A stretch of 64,000 bases of DNA from Oleispirillum naphthae (GCA_027864655.1 JAQAZG010000002.1:62001-126000); one strand, 5' to 3'. Positions 32,895-42,368 are shown, counted from the stretch's first letter. The notes: a model not told the origin generated them from the sequence alone. Numbers and translations are program-made.

Positions 32895-33231
32895 CTTTGT
32901 TTCCTGCTGTTCGAAAGACCGTTAGCCTCAATGCCCCGGCGCGGGGCCGGCAGCGAAGGTTCTCCTCCCCCTTGCCCCCTCATGAGCTGCGACGAAAATA
33001 CCCCTCTCCGGGGTGGTTTCACAACCCTTAACATTTTTCCCCTAGAACTATCGCGGGGAAGGGAAATAGCCGCCCCTTCCGGAGTGCCTATCCACCCCTA
33101 GGGGTGGGTGCGACTCGCAAAACCCGGCACACCGGAAAGCGGGGCGGCGGCGCGCCGCGGGCGTTGTCCGCGCGCGCCGCGGGTGGCATTCTGTGGCCGC
33201 CGTTTTCCACCTCTGAAGCGAGGCCCCGCCG
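32895..33231. other. Divergent promoter region with a 16-base palindrome
   Basis: The gap between the divergent nfnAB and P1 peptidase genes has an AT-rich patch (TTAACATTTTT, about 33027-33037) and a perfect palindrome CCACCCCTAGGGGTGG at 33092-33107, which could be an operator. Both promoters must lie here, but I cannot place -35/-10 boxes with confidence. Confidence 0.4.
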
Positions 33232-34326
33232 ATGCCGGTTTCCGTTCCCCCGACCCGCTCTTCCTCCGGCAGGCCGCGCGCCCGCGGCCTCGGCCTGCCC
33301 CTGCCGGGAACCCCGGGGCCGCTCAACGCCATCACCGACGTGCCCGGCGTGAGCGTCGGGCTGACCACGCTTTCCGACGATGCCGCGCCCGCCATCCGCA
33401 CCGGCGTCACCGCGGTGCTGCCGCGCCCCGCGGGCGACCTGCTCTCCCCCGTGTGGGCGGGCGGCTTCACCATGAACGGCAACGGCGAGATGACCGGCAC
33501 CCACTGGATCGGCGAGGCCGGATGGTTCGCCGGGCCGGTCACCCTCACCAACACCCTTTCCCTCGGCGTCGCGCACCACGCCACCGCCCGCTGGATGGTG
33601 GAACGCTTCCGTCCGCGCCTGGAGGAGAACAACCTCTGGCTGCTGCCGGTGGCGGCGGAAACCTTCGACGGCTGGCTCAACGACATCTACGGCCAGCACG
33701 TCGGCGAGGACCACGTTCTCGCGGCGATCGACCGCGCCGCGCCCGGCCCGGTGGCGGAGGGCTCGGTGGGCGGCGGCGCCGGAATGATCTGCTACGAGTT
33801 CAAGGGCGGCACCGGCACCGCCTCGCGCCGCGTGACCGTGGCGGGGCAGGAGGCCACCCTCGGCGTGCTGGTGCAGGCCAACCACGGCCTGCGCCCCTGG
33901 CTCACCGTGTGCGGCCGCGCCGTCGGCGAGGCCCTGCCGGGGGACCGGGTGTGGACCCGCGAACGCGGCTCGATCATCGTGCTGATCGCCACCGACGCGC
34001 CGCTTCTGCCGATCCAGCTGCAACGCCTGGCGCGCCGCGCCGCCATCGGCATCGGCCGCGGCGGCACCCCCTCGGGCAACAATTCCGGCGACATCTTCCT
34101 TGCCTTTTCCACCGCCAACAACCCCGGCCCGCTGCCGGAACCGCGCCGCCTGACCCTGGAAGCCATCGGCAACGGCCGCCTCGACCCGCTCTTCCTCGCC
34201 GTGGTGGAGGCGGTGGAGGAGGCGGTGCTCAACGCCATGCTCGCGGCGGAGCCCTGCACCGGCTACAAGGGCCGCTTCGTCCCCGCGCTCGACGGGGCGC
34301 GGCTGGCGGAGCTGGTGTGCGGGTAA
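33232..34326 (+). CDS. P1 family peptidase (DmpA-like, Ntn-hydrolase fold)
   Basis: A 364-residue N-terminal-nucleophile hydrolase. The self-cleavage site and nucleophile Ser are in GTPSGNNSGDIFLAFSTAN (Ser at about residue 286). Other family landmarks are ITDVPGVSVGLTTL near the N-terminus, GFTMNGNGEMTG, and GSVGGGAGMICYEFKGGTGT. DmpA-like enzymes are made as one chain and split into two subunits, giving L- or D-aminopeptidase or beta-peptidyl activity. No signal peptide is visible. The start follows GAGG by about 9 bases. A repeat element follows the stop. Confidence 0.92.
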   Translation: MPVSVPPTRSSSGRPRARGLGLPLPGTPGPLNAITDVPGVSVGLTTLSDDAAPAIRTGVTAVLPRPAGDLLSPVWAGGFTMNGNGEMTGTHWIGEAGWFAGPVTLTNTLSLGVAHHATARWMVERFRPRLEENNLWLLPVAAETFDGWLNDIYGQHVGEDHVLAAIDRAAPGPVAEGSVGGGAGMICYEFKGGTGTASRRVTVAGQEATLGVLVQANHGLRPWLTVCGRAVGEALPGDRVWTRERGSIIVLIATDAPLLPIQLQRLARRAAIGIGRGGTPSGNNSGDIFLAFSTANNPGPLPEPRRLTLEAIGNGRLDPLFLAVVEAVEEAVLNAMLAAEPCTGYKGRFVPALDGARLAELVCG

Positions 34327-34327
34327 A

Positions 34328-34386
34328 GCCAGGCCGGGCTCGGCCCGGACCCGCGAGGGGACTCGGTCCCCTCGGAAAGTTTTTGC
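34328..34386 (+). repeat. Modular intergenic palindromic repeat, copy 4
   Basis: CCAGGCCGGGC-TCGGCCCGG, then GCGAGGGGACTCGGTCCCCTCGG and AAAGTTTTTG. It fills the gap between the convergent P1 peptidase and EamA transporter genes and probably acts as a terminator. Confidence 0.8.
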
Positions 34387-34389
34387 CGT

Positions 34390-35373
34390 CTACCGTGTCG
34401 TCGGGGGCAGCGGCGGGATGCCCTTGCGGCTTTCGCGGTAGAGGATGACCAGGCCGCTGGTCACCACGATCGCCGCGCCGACGAACACGTGGAGCTGCGG
34501 GATGGTGTTCCAGAACACCACCCCGGCGATGGTGGTCCACAGCAGGCTGGTGTAGTTGAACGGGCTGATCACCGCGGCGGGCGCGAGGTTGAAGGCGCGG
34601 GTGAGGAAATACTGCCCGGCGCCGCCCGCCAGCCCCATGGCGATCATCAGCGCCCAGTCCCACCCCTGCGGCGCCTGCCAGACGAAGGGCAGCGGCAGCG
34701 CGGTGAGCAGGGTGGCGAAGACGGTGAAATAGAACACGATGGCGAGCGGGTGGTCGCGGCGGTTGAGTTGGCGGATGGTGATCTGCGCCAGGGCGCCGAA
34801 CAGCGCCGCGCCGAGCGCCACCAGCACGCCGGGGGTGATCAGCCCCTTGCCCGGCTGGATGATGATCATCACCCCGGCGAAGCCCACCAGCACCGCGCTC
34901 CAGCGGAAGATGCCGACCCTCTCGCCGAGGAGCGGCACCGACAGCGCGGTGACCAGCAAAGGCGACATGAAGGAGATCGCCACCGCGTCGGCCAGCGGCA
35001 TCAGGTGGTAGGAGAGAAAGCCGAGCAGAATCGCCGAGACCCCCAGCACCGCGCGCCAGACGTGGCCGGAGACGCGGTGCACCTGCAGAATCTCGCCCGG
35101 CGCGTGGTGGCGCAGCAGCATCCAGGTGGCGGGGATGAGGGCGAAGAAGTTGCGGAAGAAGGCGATCTCGTAGACCGAGTAGCGGTCGGACAGAATCTTC
35201 ACGAAAATCCACAGAATGGAGAACAGCAGGGTCGAGGCGGCCATCATGGCGATGCCGACTTTGGTGCTGTTCTGGGCGGCGGGTAGCGGGGATGGGGACA
35301 CGGAGGCGGGTTTCCTGGCGCGGCTGAGATTGGACAACGACGATAATATCGTCGTGCGTACAAATGTGCGCAT
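34390..35373 (-). CDS. EamA-family (DMT superfamily) transporter
   Basis: A 327-residue membrane protein with ten predicted helices in two EamA repeats, the drug/metabolite transporter fold. The first repeat includes FFRNFFALIPATWM and SYHLMPLADAVAISFMSPLLVT, followed by LLGERVGIFRWSAVLVGFAGVMII. The second includes TRAFNLAPAAVISPFNYTSLLWT. The pattern matches the RarD/S-adenosylmethionine-uptake-like branch, but the substrate cannot be assigned. The MRTFVRTT start at 35373 is the first sensible one; a shorter start at MMAAST is possible. A GNAT gene lies 29 bases upstream on the same strand. Confidence 0.85.
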   Translation of the reverse strand: MRTFVRTTILSSLSNLSRARKPASVSPSPLPAAQNSTKVGIAMMAASTLLFSILWIFVKILSDRYSVYEIAFFRNFFALIPATWMLLRHHAPGEILQVHRVSGHVWRAVLGVSAILLGFLSYHLMPLADAVAISFMSPLLVTALSVPLLGERVGIFRWSAVLVGFAGVMIIIQPGKGLITPGVLVALGAALFGALAQITIRQLNRRDHPLAIVFYFTVFATLLTALPLPFVWQAPQGWDWALMIAMGLAGGAGQYFLTRAFNLAPAAVISPFNYTSLLWTTIAGVVFWNTIPQLHVFVGAAIVVTSGLVILYRESRKGIPPLPPTTR

Positions 35374-35402
35374 GTTAAATTTGCGGTGGTGGCCCCTGCC
35401 GT

Positions 35403-35930
35403 TTAAGGGGCTTCGCCGGTGAAATCCATGACCAGGATTTCCTGGTCGAAGTGGCGGCCGCCGACCTTGAGAATCTTGCGCTCGATGCCGCTGAAGCCGA
35501 AACCCAGCCGCACATAGAAGGCACGGGCGCGCGGGTTGGTGACGGTGACCAGGCCGGTCAGCACGTCCACGTGCCGCCGCGCGTGCGCGATCACCGCGCG
35601 GATCAGGCGTTCCGCGGTTTCCTCGCCGCGTTCCGCCGGGTCCACATAGACGCCCCAGAGGGTGCCGCGGTGCCGCATCGTGCCGCTGGCGGCGCGGAAC
35701 ATGCCGGCGATGCCGACCATGCGCGCGCCGCGGAAGACGCCGAACATCGCATCGCCCGGCAGGCCGCCGCGGATGCGCTTCTCGAACAGGGGAAGCCCGG
35801 CGGCCTCCTCCTCGGCATAGGGCGCGCCGAAGTATTCCGGATGCTCGGCGATGCCGGCGAGGCGCAGGTCGCGGAAGGCCGGGGCGTCCGCCTCGGCGAG
35901 GACGCGGACGAGAAGGGGGGACTGGGTCAT
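35403..35930 (-). CDS. GNAT family N-acetyltransferase
   Basis: A 175-residue acetyltransferase. Strand 4 with the acyl-CoA pyrophosphate loop is LWGVYVDPAERGEETAERLIRAV (R/Q-x-x-G/A-like loop), and TNPRARAFYVRLGFGFSGIERK is the C-terminal GNAT motif. Substrate unknown. The MTQSPLLVRV start was chosen because the domain begins there. It probably shares a transcript with the EamA gene 29 bases downstream. The 277 bases between its start and the DUF2501 gene (35931-36207) must hold both promoters; I see no clear boxes. Confidence 0.87.
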   Translation of the reverse strand: MTQSPLLVRVLAEADAPAFRDLRLAGIAEHPEYFGAPYAEEEAAGLPLFEKRIRGGLPGDAMFGVFRGARMVGIAGMFRAASGTMRHRGTLWGVYVDPAERGEETAERLIRAVIAHARRHVDVLTGLVTVTNPRARAFYVRLGFGFSGIERKILKVGGRHFDQEILVMDFTGEAP

Positions 35931-36207
35931 GGCCTCGGTATGTGCAGGCCCGCCGCGGCGTGCGGCGGTTCTCGGAAGAATTCCACATACGCCCGCTCCC
36001 ACGGCGCGTCAATGCGCCGGATGCGCCTTTTGCGTGGGATGGGTCACGCTTTCGGCGCACCGGCGCACCGGCGCGCCGTGGCGCACGATAGGTTCACCGC
36101 GCTTCCTGCGGCGGCGGACTCCGACTATCCTGGCGTTGCCGGGCAGGGGCGGACACTCCCCCAGGGCCGATGGCGCGGTGCGCCGCAACGAGAGGAGTTT
36201 GCGATTC

Positions 36208-36603
36208 ATGCTCAGGTTTTGCAGAGGGGTTCTGATTTTCGGCGCGTTGGCGTTCGGGTTTTCCGGTTCCGGCCAGGCGCAGACTCTCAACGGCCTCGGC
36301 AGCGCGCTCGGCTCCAGCCTCAAGGGCATGCTGCCGGACGTCTCTTCGGCCAACGCCTCCAACACCGGCGGCCTCCTCAGCTACTGCGTGCAGAACAGCT
36401 ACCTCAAGGGTTCCACCGCAAAATCGCTGCTGAGCCGCCTCACCGGCAGCGGCGACGTCGGCACCGCCTCGTCCTCCTACGTTTCCGGGACCAAGGGCAT
36501 TCTCGAAACCGGCAACGGCGACACCTTCTCCCTCAGCACCTTGAAGGACAAGGCCAAGACCAGGCTCTGCGACGCCATTCTGGAACACGCGAAGTCGTTC
36601 TGA
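36208..36603 (+). CDS. DUF2501 (YjjA-like) secreted protein
   Basis: A 131-residue protein with a signal peptide (FCRGVLIFGALAFGFSGSGQAQ) and a mature part typical of DUF2501: LNGLGSALGSSLKG, GGLLSYCVQNSYLKG and KDKAKTRLCDAILEHAKSF, with two conserved cysteines. E. coli YjjA belongs to the same family; no function is established. AGAGGAG lies 9 bases upstream. Periplasmic location is inferred from the signal peptide. Confidence 0.8.
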   Translation: MLRFCRGVLIFGALAFGFSGSGQAQTLNGLGSALGSSLKGMLPDVSSANASNTGGLLSYCVQNSYLKGSTAKSLLSRLTGSGDVGTASSSYVSGTKGILETGNGDTFSLSTLKDKAKTRLCDAILEHAKSF

Positions 36604-36640
36604 GCTTTTCCGCAGGCCGGCCTCCGGCGATACGCGCCAT

Positions 36641-36669
36641 TTGACACCGGCCTGCGCATTGCCTAGCTT
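36641..36669 (+). promoter_or_regulatory. Sigma-70 promoter for lysS
   Basis: TTGACA (36641-36646), exact 17-base spacer, TAGCTT (36664-36669), 60 bases before the lysS ATG. A hairpin CCCCGCCGC/GCGGCGGGG in the leader (36677-36700) is followed by CATTTCG; it could attenuate or stabilise the transcript. Confidence 0.65.
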
Positions 36670-36728
36670 CGCTTTCCCCCGCCGCGCGGATGCGGCGGGG
36701 CATTTCGACGTTTCAGGAAACCAGAACC

Positions 36729-38333
36729 ATGTCCGACCTCGTTGCCGCCGCGCTCGCCTCCAACGCCTGGCCGTTCCAGGAAGCCAAGGCTCTGTTGGAG
36801 AAACGGCTGGCCAAACGCGGCAAAGGCAACGAAGGCGGAGAGAAGGGCTATGTGCTGTTCGAGACCGGCTACGGCCCCTCGGGCCTGCCGCACATCGGCA
36901 CCTTCGGCGAGGTGGTGCGCACCACCATGGTGCGCAACGCGTTGCATATCATCGCGCCCGGGGTGAAGACGCGGCTCTTCGCCTTCTCCGACGACATGGA
37001 CGGCCTGCGCAAGGTGCCGGACAACATTCCCGACAAGGAGATGGTGCGCGCCCACCTCGGCAAGCCGCTCACCCGCATTCCGGACCCCTTCGGCACCCAC
37101 GAGAGCTTCGGCCACCACAACAACGCGCGGCTCTGCGCCTTCCTCGATTCCTTCGGCTTCGAGTACGAGTTCCAGTCCTCCACCGAGTGGTACGCCTCGG
37201 GCCGCTTCGACGCGACGCTGCTCGCCGTCCTCGCCCGCCACGACGAGGTCAAGGCGGTGGTGCTGCCGACCCTCGGGGAAGAGCGCCGCGCCACCTACAG
37301 CCCGTTCCTGCCGATCTGCCCGGAGACCGGCGTCGTCCTCCAGGCGCCGGTGGTGGAAACCGACGCCAAGGCCGGGACCATCGTCTACAAGCGCGACGAC
37401 GGCAAACTGGTGGAAACCCCGGTTACCGGCGGCGCGGTCAAATTGCAGTGGAAGGCCGACTGGGCGATGCGCTGGGCCGCCCTCGGCGTGGATTACGAGA
37501 TGTCGGGCAAGGACCTCATCGATTCGGTCAAGCTCGCCTCCCGCATCGTGCGCATCCTCGGCGGCGAGCAGCCGCAGAACCTCACCTACGAACTCTTCCT
37601 CGACGACAAGGGGGAGAAGATCTCCAAGTCGCGCGGCAACGGCCTCGCGGTGGAGGAGTGGCTGAAGTACGCCCCGCCGGAGAGCCTGTCGCTGTTCATG
37701 TACCAGAAGCCCAAGGCCGCGAAGCGCCTCTACTTCGACGTCATCCCGCGCGCCGTGGACGAATACCAGAGTTTCGTCTCCGCCTTTCCGCGGCAGAGCG
37801 AGGCGGAACGCCTCGCCAACCCGGCCTGGCACATCCATAACGGCCGCCCGCCCGCCGAGGCCGAGGGCGTCGCCTTCTCCATGCTCTTGAACCTCGTCTC
37901 GGTGTGCCACTCCGACGATCCGGCGGTGATCTGGCAATATCTCAGCCGCTACGTGCCGGGCGCGGATGCCAAGGCGATGCCCTTCCTCGACTCCCTGGTG
38001 CGCTGCGCCATCGCCTACTACCGCGACTTCGTGCTGCCGAAGAAGGCCTTCCGCAAACCCAATGCGGAGGAGACCGCGGCGCTCAAGCACCTGCGCGAGG
38101 AAATCGCCAAGCAGCCCGCCAATGCCACGCCGGAAGACCTCCAGACCGTGGTCTACGAAGTCGGCAAGACGCATGCCTGCTTCGCCGACCTCAAGGCATG
38201 GTTCCAGGCGCTCTACCAGATGCTGCTCGGCCAGGATACCGGCCCGCGCATGGGCTCCTTCTTCGCCCTCTACGGCCTCGCCGAAAGCATCGCCCTGCTG
38301 GACAAGGCGATCGCGGGCGAAGAGCTGGGGTGA
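36729..38333 (+). CDS. lysS: Lysyl-tRNA synthetase, class I
   Basis: A 534-residue class I LysRS, the archaeal-type enzyme kept by most alphaproteobacteria in place of the class II form. The HIGH motif is in [11 protein letters not shown] (about residue 57) and the KMSKS equivalent is [11 protein letters not shown] (about 296). The C-terminal half is the helical anticodon-binding region. It charges tRNA-Lys. The start at MSDLVAA is preferred over an in-frame ATG 39 bases earlier. A clear promoter lies upstream and a repeat/terminator follows within 3 bases of the stop. Confidence 0.95.
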   Translation: MSDLVAAALASNAWPFQEAKALLEKRLAKRGKGNEGGEKGYVLFETGYGPSGLPHIGTFGEVVRTTMVRNALHIIAPGVKTRLFAFSDDMDGLRKVPDNIPDKEMVRAHLGKPLTRIPDPFGTHESFGHHNNARLCAFLDSFGFEYEFQSSTEWYASGRFDATLLAVLARHDEVKAVVLPTLGEERRATYSPFLPICPETGVVLQAPVVETDAKAGTIVYKRDDGKLVETPVTGGAVKLQWKADWAMRWAALGVDYEMSGKDLIDSVKLASRIVRILGGEQPQNLTYELFLDDKGEKISKSRGNGLAVEEWLKYAPPESLSLFMYQKPKAAKRLYFDVIPRAVDEYQSFVSAFPRQSEAERLANPAWHIHNGRPPAEAEGVAFSMLLNLVSVCHSDDPAVIWQYLSRYVPGADAKAMPFLDSLVRCAIAYYRDFVLPKKAFRKPNAEETAALKHLREEIAKQPANATPEDLQTVVYEVGKTHACFADLKAWFQALYQMLLGQDTGPRMGSFFALYGLAESIALLDKAIAGEELG

Positions 38334-38335
38334 AA

Positions 38336-38515
38336 ATCAGGCCAGGGCTCCGCCCTGGACCCGCGAGGGGACTCGGTCCCCTCGATCCCATGAGTTTGGT
38401 TTTGCGCGAAGCGGCCATCAACCGTCACGCCGCGCGATGGCTCCATCGCGCGGCACGCAAAAACTTGGTTATGGGGGGGTGGGGGGACCGAGTCCCCCCG
38501 CAAAGCTTTGGTGTT
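38336..38515 (+). repeat. Modular intergenic palindromic repeat, copy 5 (extended)
   Basis: CCAGGGC-TCCGCCCTGG, GCGAGGGGACTCGGTCCCCTCG and ATCCCATGAGTTTGG are followed by GCGCGAAGCGG, the CGCGCGATGG-CTCCATCGCGCG hairpin and finally GGGGGGACCGAGTCCCCCC with CAAAGCTTTGG. This is the longest version, about 180 bases, between convergent lysS and the aminotransferase gene, with two or three tandem terminator-like hairpins. Confidence 0.8.
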
Positions 38516-38517
38516 CC

Positions 38518-39363
38518 CTACCGCGAGCACTCGGAGCGGGCGAATTCCCAATACAGCGCGCGGGCGCGTTCGTAGACCGGGCCCTTGGCGAAGTCCACCT
38601 CGTCGATGCGGCGGCACCAGCCGACCTTCTGGTAGTTGCCGGAGGCGAACACCTCGTCGGCGGATTTGACGTCCTGCACCGAGAGGGGGACTTCCTCCAC
38701 CGTCATGCCGTCGTCGCGCAGAAGCTGGATCACCCGCTGCCGGGTGATGCCGTTCAAGAACGTGCCGTTGGTTGCAGGCGTGAACACCAACCCGCCCTTG
38801 GCGCAGAAGAGGTTGGTGAACGAGAACTCCGCGACCATGCCGTCGGGGTCGAGGCTGACGCCGATGTCGAAACCCTTTTGCAGCGCTTCGCGGTAGCCGC
38901 GCGCCACGTTGGGGTAGAGGCAGGCCGCCTTCGCCCCGGTGGGGGCCATGTCCGCCGCCGGGCGGCGGAAGCTGCTGACCATGGCGGCGAAGCCGGTGGG
39001 TTCCGGCACCGGCGAGATGGTGACGGTGAGGGCGAACTGCGTCGTCGCCGGGTCGGGGATGACGAAGCCGCCGTCGGCGTAGAACAGCGGGCAGATATAG
39101 AGGTGCGCCTTCGCCGGGAAGCGGGAGATGCCGTCCCACGCCAGTTCGGTGATCTCCGGCCCGGTGAGCACCGGGTCCAGGCCCATCACCCGTGCCGAGC
39201 GCACGACGCGTTCGCAGTGCAGGGCGAGGTCCGGCGCGCAGCCGCCGACCGCCCGCGCGCCGTCGAACACCGCGGACCCGAGCCAGACCGAGTGTGCGTG
39301 CGGTCCCAGGAGCGGCGGGTTGCCGACGAACCACGCGCCGCGGGAATACGTCAGGGTATCCAT
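38518..39363 (-). CDS. Class IV (branched-chain type) aminotransferase
   Basis: A 281-residue fold-type IV PLP enzyme. The likely PLP Lys lies in TGAKAACLYPNVARGYREAL. The family block SLDPDGMVAEFSFTNLFCAKGG and the phosphate-binding NGITRQRVIQLLRDDG follow. The group includes branched-chain aminotransferases, D-amino-acid aminotransferases and aminodeoxychorismate lyases. N-terminal TYSRGAWFVGNPPLLGPHAHSVWLGSAVFDGARA resembles branched-chain aminotransferase-like proteins, so ilvE-like is the best guess, but the specificity is open. The start at MDTLTYS is the natural one; the frame stays open further upstream but is not protein-like. Confidence 0.85.
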   Translation of the reverse strand: MDTLTYSRGAWFVGNPPLLGPHAHSVWLGSAVFDGARAVGGCAPDLALHCERVVRSARVMGLDPVLTGPEITELAWDGISRFPAKAHLYICPLFYADGGFVIPDPATTQFALTVTISPVPEPTGFAAMVSSFRRPAADMAPTGAKAACLYPNVARGYREALQKGFDIGVSLDPDGMVAEFSFTNLFCAKGGLVFTPATNGTFLNGITRQRVIQLLRDDGMTVEEVPLSVQDVKSADEVFASGNYQKVGWCRRIDEVDFAKGPVYERARALYWEFARSECSR

Positions 39364-39543
39364 GCCGTCTTGTTCCTCGCGCCAAGGGTTTTTTTTGTTT
39401 TGATTTGTCGGCGTCAGGATATCCCGCAAAACCGCGGATTGTCCACGCCCTGACCGACAAAAAACCGCCACCATCGCAGATGGTGGCGGGTGCCGGTGTC
39501 GCGGCGGGCCTTCTGCCCGCCGACTTTTTCTCTCGAACGCGGT

Positions 39544-39750
39544 TCAAACGTCGTTATCGAGCATCGCGGCATAGACGCGGCAGGCGGCGGCGGGTTCGAT
39601 CTGTCCCGCCCTGGCGCCCGCCTCCAGCATCGCGGGGGTCGGCTGAACGGAAACCACGGTCAACCCCGCGCCTCCCAGGGCTTCGATCAGGGCGAGGGAC
39701 AGGTTGAAGGCGTTCGAGCGTCCGAAGGGTGCGTTGTGGATGGTGACCAT
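39544..39750 (-). CDS. Small hypothetical protein
   Basis: A 68-residue protein with sequence MVTIHNAPFGRSNAFNLSLA at its start, a central hydrophobic Ala/Leu helix and a small acidic tail. GGGAGAG 5 bases upstream of the ATG is a good ribosome binding site, which with normal codon use is the reason for calling it. I do not recognise the family. It is transcribed away from 39751-40021, a 271-base AT-richer gap with TG-rich and T-rich tracts, in which I see no gene and no clear promoter. Confidence 0.55.
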   Translation of the reverse strand: MVTIHNAPFGRSNAFNLSLALIEALGGAGLTVVSVQPTPAMLEAGARAGQIEPAAACRVYAAMLDNDV

Positions 39751-40021
39751 GGTTGTCTCTCCCAAGCTATCGTTCTTGTTTGTGTGTGTGTTCGTCCGTC
39801 TTGGCCTTTCAGGAGCAACCGCCGTGCCATTTGCGCGCGGTGCGTGCGCTTGGGTAATAACCCCTGCGTTTGCTTGGTTTTTTTGTGCGCCCCCGGAAAC
39901 CCTGTGGGTTTGCGCGGTTGCGGCGCGGCTGCCGCATTCCCGTAATGCAAAGCGAAATCGTCATGGTTGTGAAAATCGCCGCGGCTTGAGAGGGCGCGCG
40001 AAAGCGGGTAGTGTCGCGCCC

Positions 40022-40402
40022 ATGATGGAACGCGATTGGATCTTCAGGCTCTGCACCGAGGCCGAGTGGGCCGGCTTCCGCATCGGCGGCGTCTATGCCG
40101 GGGGCGAGGCCGACCGCCGCGACGGCTTCATCCACTTCTCCACCGCCGCGCAGATCGCCGCCACCGCCGCGCGCCACTATGCCGCCGGGGGCGTGCTCGT
40201 CCTCCTCGCGGTGGCCGCCGCGCCCCTGGGCGAGGCGTTGAAGTGGGAGGAAAGCCGTGGCGGCGCGCTCTTCCCGCACCTCTATGCGCCGCTGCCGCTT
40301 GCCGCGGTGCGCGCGGTGCGCACCCTGCCGGACCGCGATTTCGGCTTTCTCGACGCGGCGGATCAACCCACGGAGGCGGACGGATGGACCTTTATCCCCT
40401 GA
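40022..40402 (+). CDS. DUF952 family protein
   Basis: A 126-residue protein of the DUF952 family: WIFRLCTEAEWAGFRIGGVYAGGEADRRDGFIHFSTAAQ with the conserved D-x-x-x-G-F-I-H-x-S, LKWEESRGGALFPHLYAPLP, and V...LPDRDFGF. Function unknown. The gene overlaps the start of pyrD by 19 bases in another frame, so the two are translationally coupled. pyrD-DUF952 adjacency is common in Rhodospirillales. Confidence 0.85.
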   Translation: MMERDWIFRLCTEAEWAGFRIGGVYAGGEADRRDGFIHFSTAAQIAATAARHYAAGGVLVLLAVAAAPLGEALKWEESRGGALFPHLYAPLPLAAVRAVRTLPDRDFGFLDAADQPTEADGWTFIP

Positions 40403-41490
40403 TCAAGCCGCTGGTGATGCGTTTCGACCCGGAGTGCGGCCACGCCTTCGCCATCCGCGCGCTGCGTCTCGGCCTGGTGCCGCCGCAGCCGCGCATCGCC
40501 GAGCCGGTGCTGGCCACCCGCGTCTTCGGTCTCGACTTTCCCAACCCGGTGGGCCTCGCCGCCGGGTTCGACAAGGACGCGGCGGTCGCCGACGCGATGC
40601 TCGCCCAGGGCTTCGGATACGTCGAGGTCGGCTCGGTGACGCCCAGGCCGCAGCCCGGCAATCCCAAGCCGCGCCTCTTCCGCCTGGTGCCGGACCGCGC
40701 GGTGATCAACCGCATGGGCTTCAACAATCAAGGCATGGAGGCGATGGCCGCCCGCCTCGCGGCGCGCCGCCGCCGCGGCATCGTCGGCGTCAACCTCGGC
40801 AAGAACAAGGACACCGAGCGCGCCGTGGACGACTACGTGGCCGGGGCGCGGCGCCTTGCGCCCTATGCCGATTATCTCGCGGTCAACGTCTCCTCGCCCA
40901 ATACGCCGGGCCTGCGCGCCCTGCAATCGCGCGAACCGCTGGTGGAGATCCTCGCGGGGGTGCGCGCGGTGCTGGACGGCATCGCCGCGGCGGGAGGCCG
41001 CCGCCCGCCGCTGCTTTTAAAGATCGCCCCCGACCTCACGCCGGAGGACCTGGCCGACATCGCCGCCGTGGCGCTGGGCGACGGCATGGACCTGGCGGAA
41101 GGGGAAACCGGGGTGGACGGCCTCATCGTCACCAACACCACCTGGGCGCGCGACGGCCTGAAGAGCCCGCTGCGCAGCGAACAGGGCGGCCTTTCCGGAG
41201 CGCCGCTGATGGAGCCTTCCACCAGCGTGCTCGCCGCGATGTACCGCCTCACCCAGGGCCTGCTGCCGCTCGTCGGCGTCGGCGGCATCTCCACCGGGGC
41301 GGACGCCTACGCCAAGATCCGCGCCGGGGCCTCCCTGGTGCAACTCTACACCGCCATGGTCTTCGACGGACCGGCGGTGGGGGCCAAGGTGGCGCGCGAA
41401 CTCGCCGAATGCCTCAAGGCCGACGGCTTCGCCCACGTCGCCGACGCGGTCGGTGCGGACCGGCCCGCGGTGCGGGGCAGCGCGCCGTGA
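40384..41490 (+). CDS. pyrD: Dihydroorotate dehydrogenase (quinone), class 2
   Basis: A 368-residue membrane-associated flavoenzyme of pyrimidine synthesis that oxidises dihydroorotate to orotate with quinone. The N-terminal amphipathic region (LYPLIKPLVMRFDPECGHAFAI) is the class 2 membrane/quinone tunnel. FMN-site motifs include GLAAGFDKDAAV, SVTPRPQPGNPKPRLFRL, NRMGFNNQG and VNVSSPNTPGLR with the catalytic Ser; then LIVTNTTW and LVGVGGIST. It overlaps both neighbours (DUF952 gene upstream, HAD gene downstream at GTGA). Confidence 0.96.
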   Translation: MDLYPLIKPLVMRFDPECGHAFAIRALRLGLVPPQPRIAEPVLATRVFGLDFPNPVGLAAGFDKDAAVADAMLAQGFGYVEVGSVTPRPQPGNPKPRLFRLVPDRAVINRMGFNNQGMEAMAARLAARRRRGIVGVNLGKNKDTERAVDDYVAGARRLAPYADYLAVNVSSPNTPGLRALQSREPLVEILAGVRAVLDGIAAAGGRRPPLLLKIAPDLTPEDLADIAAVALGDGMDLAEGETGVDGLIVTNTTWARDGLKSPLRSEQGGLSGAPLMEPSTSVLAAMYRLTQGLLPLVGVGGISTGADAYAKIRAGASLVQLYTAMVFDGPAVGAKVARELAECLKADGFAHVADAVGADRPAVRGSAP

Positions 41491-42368
41491 CTTCAGGCTT
41501 CCCGCTTCTCTCCGGCGTCTCCGCCCTGATCTGCCGCTACGACGTCTTCGTTCTCGACCTGTGGGGGGTGCTGCACGACGGCGTCACCGCCTATGACGGC
41601 GCGCTGGATGCGCTCACCCGCCTCAAGGCGGCGGGCAAGCGCACCGTGCTGCTCTCCAACGCGCCGCGCCGCGCCGATGCGCTGGTCGCCGCGATGGCGG
41701 AAATGGGCCTGCCGCGCGACGCCTACGACGCCATCCACTCCTCCGGCGAGGCGACGCGGCAGCGCCTCGAACGCCGCAGCGGACCCGCCTTCGCATCCCT
41801 CGGGCAGCGTCTCTACTTCATCGGCCAGGACAAGGACCGCGACGTCTTCGCCGGGCTGCCGGTGACCGAAACCGCAGACCCGGCAAAGGCGGACTTCGTC
41901 CTCGTCTGCGGCCCGCGCGACTTCGCACACCCGCTCGCCGCCTACGAGGCGGAGATCGCCCGCCTCGCCGCAACCCGCCCGCCGATGATCTGCGCCAACC
42001 CCGACCGCGGCGTCATCCGCGCCGGGCGGAACGTCGTCTGCGCAGGCAACATCGCCGACCTCTACGCCGCGCGGGGCGGCGCCGTCGCCTTCGTCGGCAA
42101 ACCCGACGCCGCGGTCTACGACGAGGCGCTCGCCCTTCTCGGCAACCCGGAGAAAAGCCGCGTCGCGGGCATCGGCGACGGACTCGCCACCGATATCCCG
42201 GGCTGCCGCGCCGCGGGCATCGACGCGGTGCTCTGCACCGGCGGCGTCAACGCCGCCGCACTCGCCACCGCCCACGGCGAGATGCCGGACCCCGCCGCCG
42301 CCCACGCCCTCGCCGCCGCCGCCGGAGAAACCCCGGTGGCCGCCATCCCGGCGTTCGTCTGGGGCTGA
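41487..42368 (+). CDS. HAD-superfamily hydrolase, TIGR01459 type
   Basis: A 293-residue class IIA HAD phosphatase-like protein. Motif I is VLDLWGVLHDGV (nucleophile Asp, with the second Asp replaced by Gly in DLWG, as in this subfamily). Motif II is TVLLSNAPR and motif III/IV is FVGKPD with GIGDGLATDIPG. The subfamily is related to NagD-type sugar phosphatases and common in alphaproteobacteria; substrate not established. The GTG start overlaps the pyrD stop (GTGA). A perfect palindromic terminator follows 10 bases after the stop. Confidence 0.87.
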   Translation: MTSGFPLLSGVSALICRYDVFVLDLWGVLHDGVTAYDGALDALTRLKAAGKRTVLLSNAPRRADALVAAMAEMGLPRDAYDAIHSSGEATRQRLERRSGPAFASLGQRLYFIGQDKDRDVFAGLPVTETADPAKADFVLVCGPRDFAHPLAAYEAEIARLAATRPPMICANPDRGVIRAGRNVVCAGNIADLYAARGGAVAFVGKPDAAVYDEALALLGNPEKSRVAGIGDGLATDIPGCRAAGIDAVLCTGGVNAAALATAHGEMPDPAAAHALAAAAGETPVAAIPAFVWG

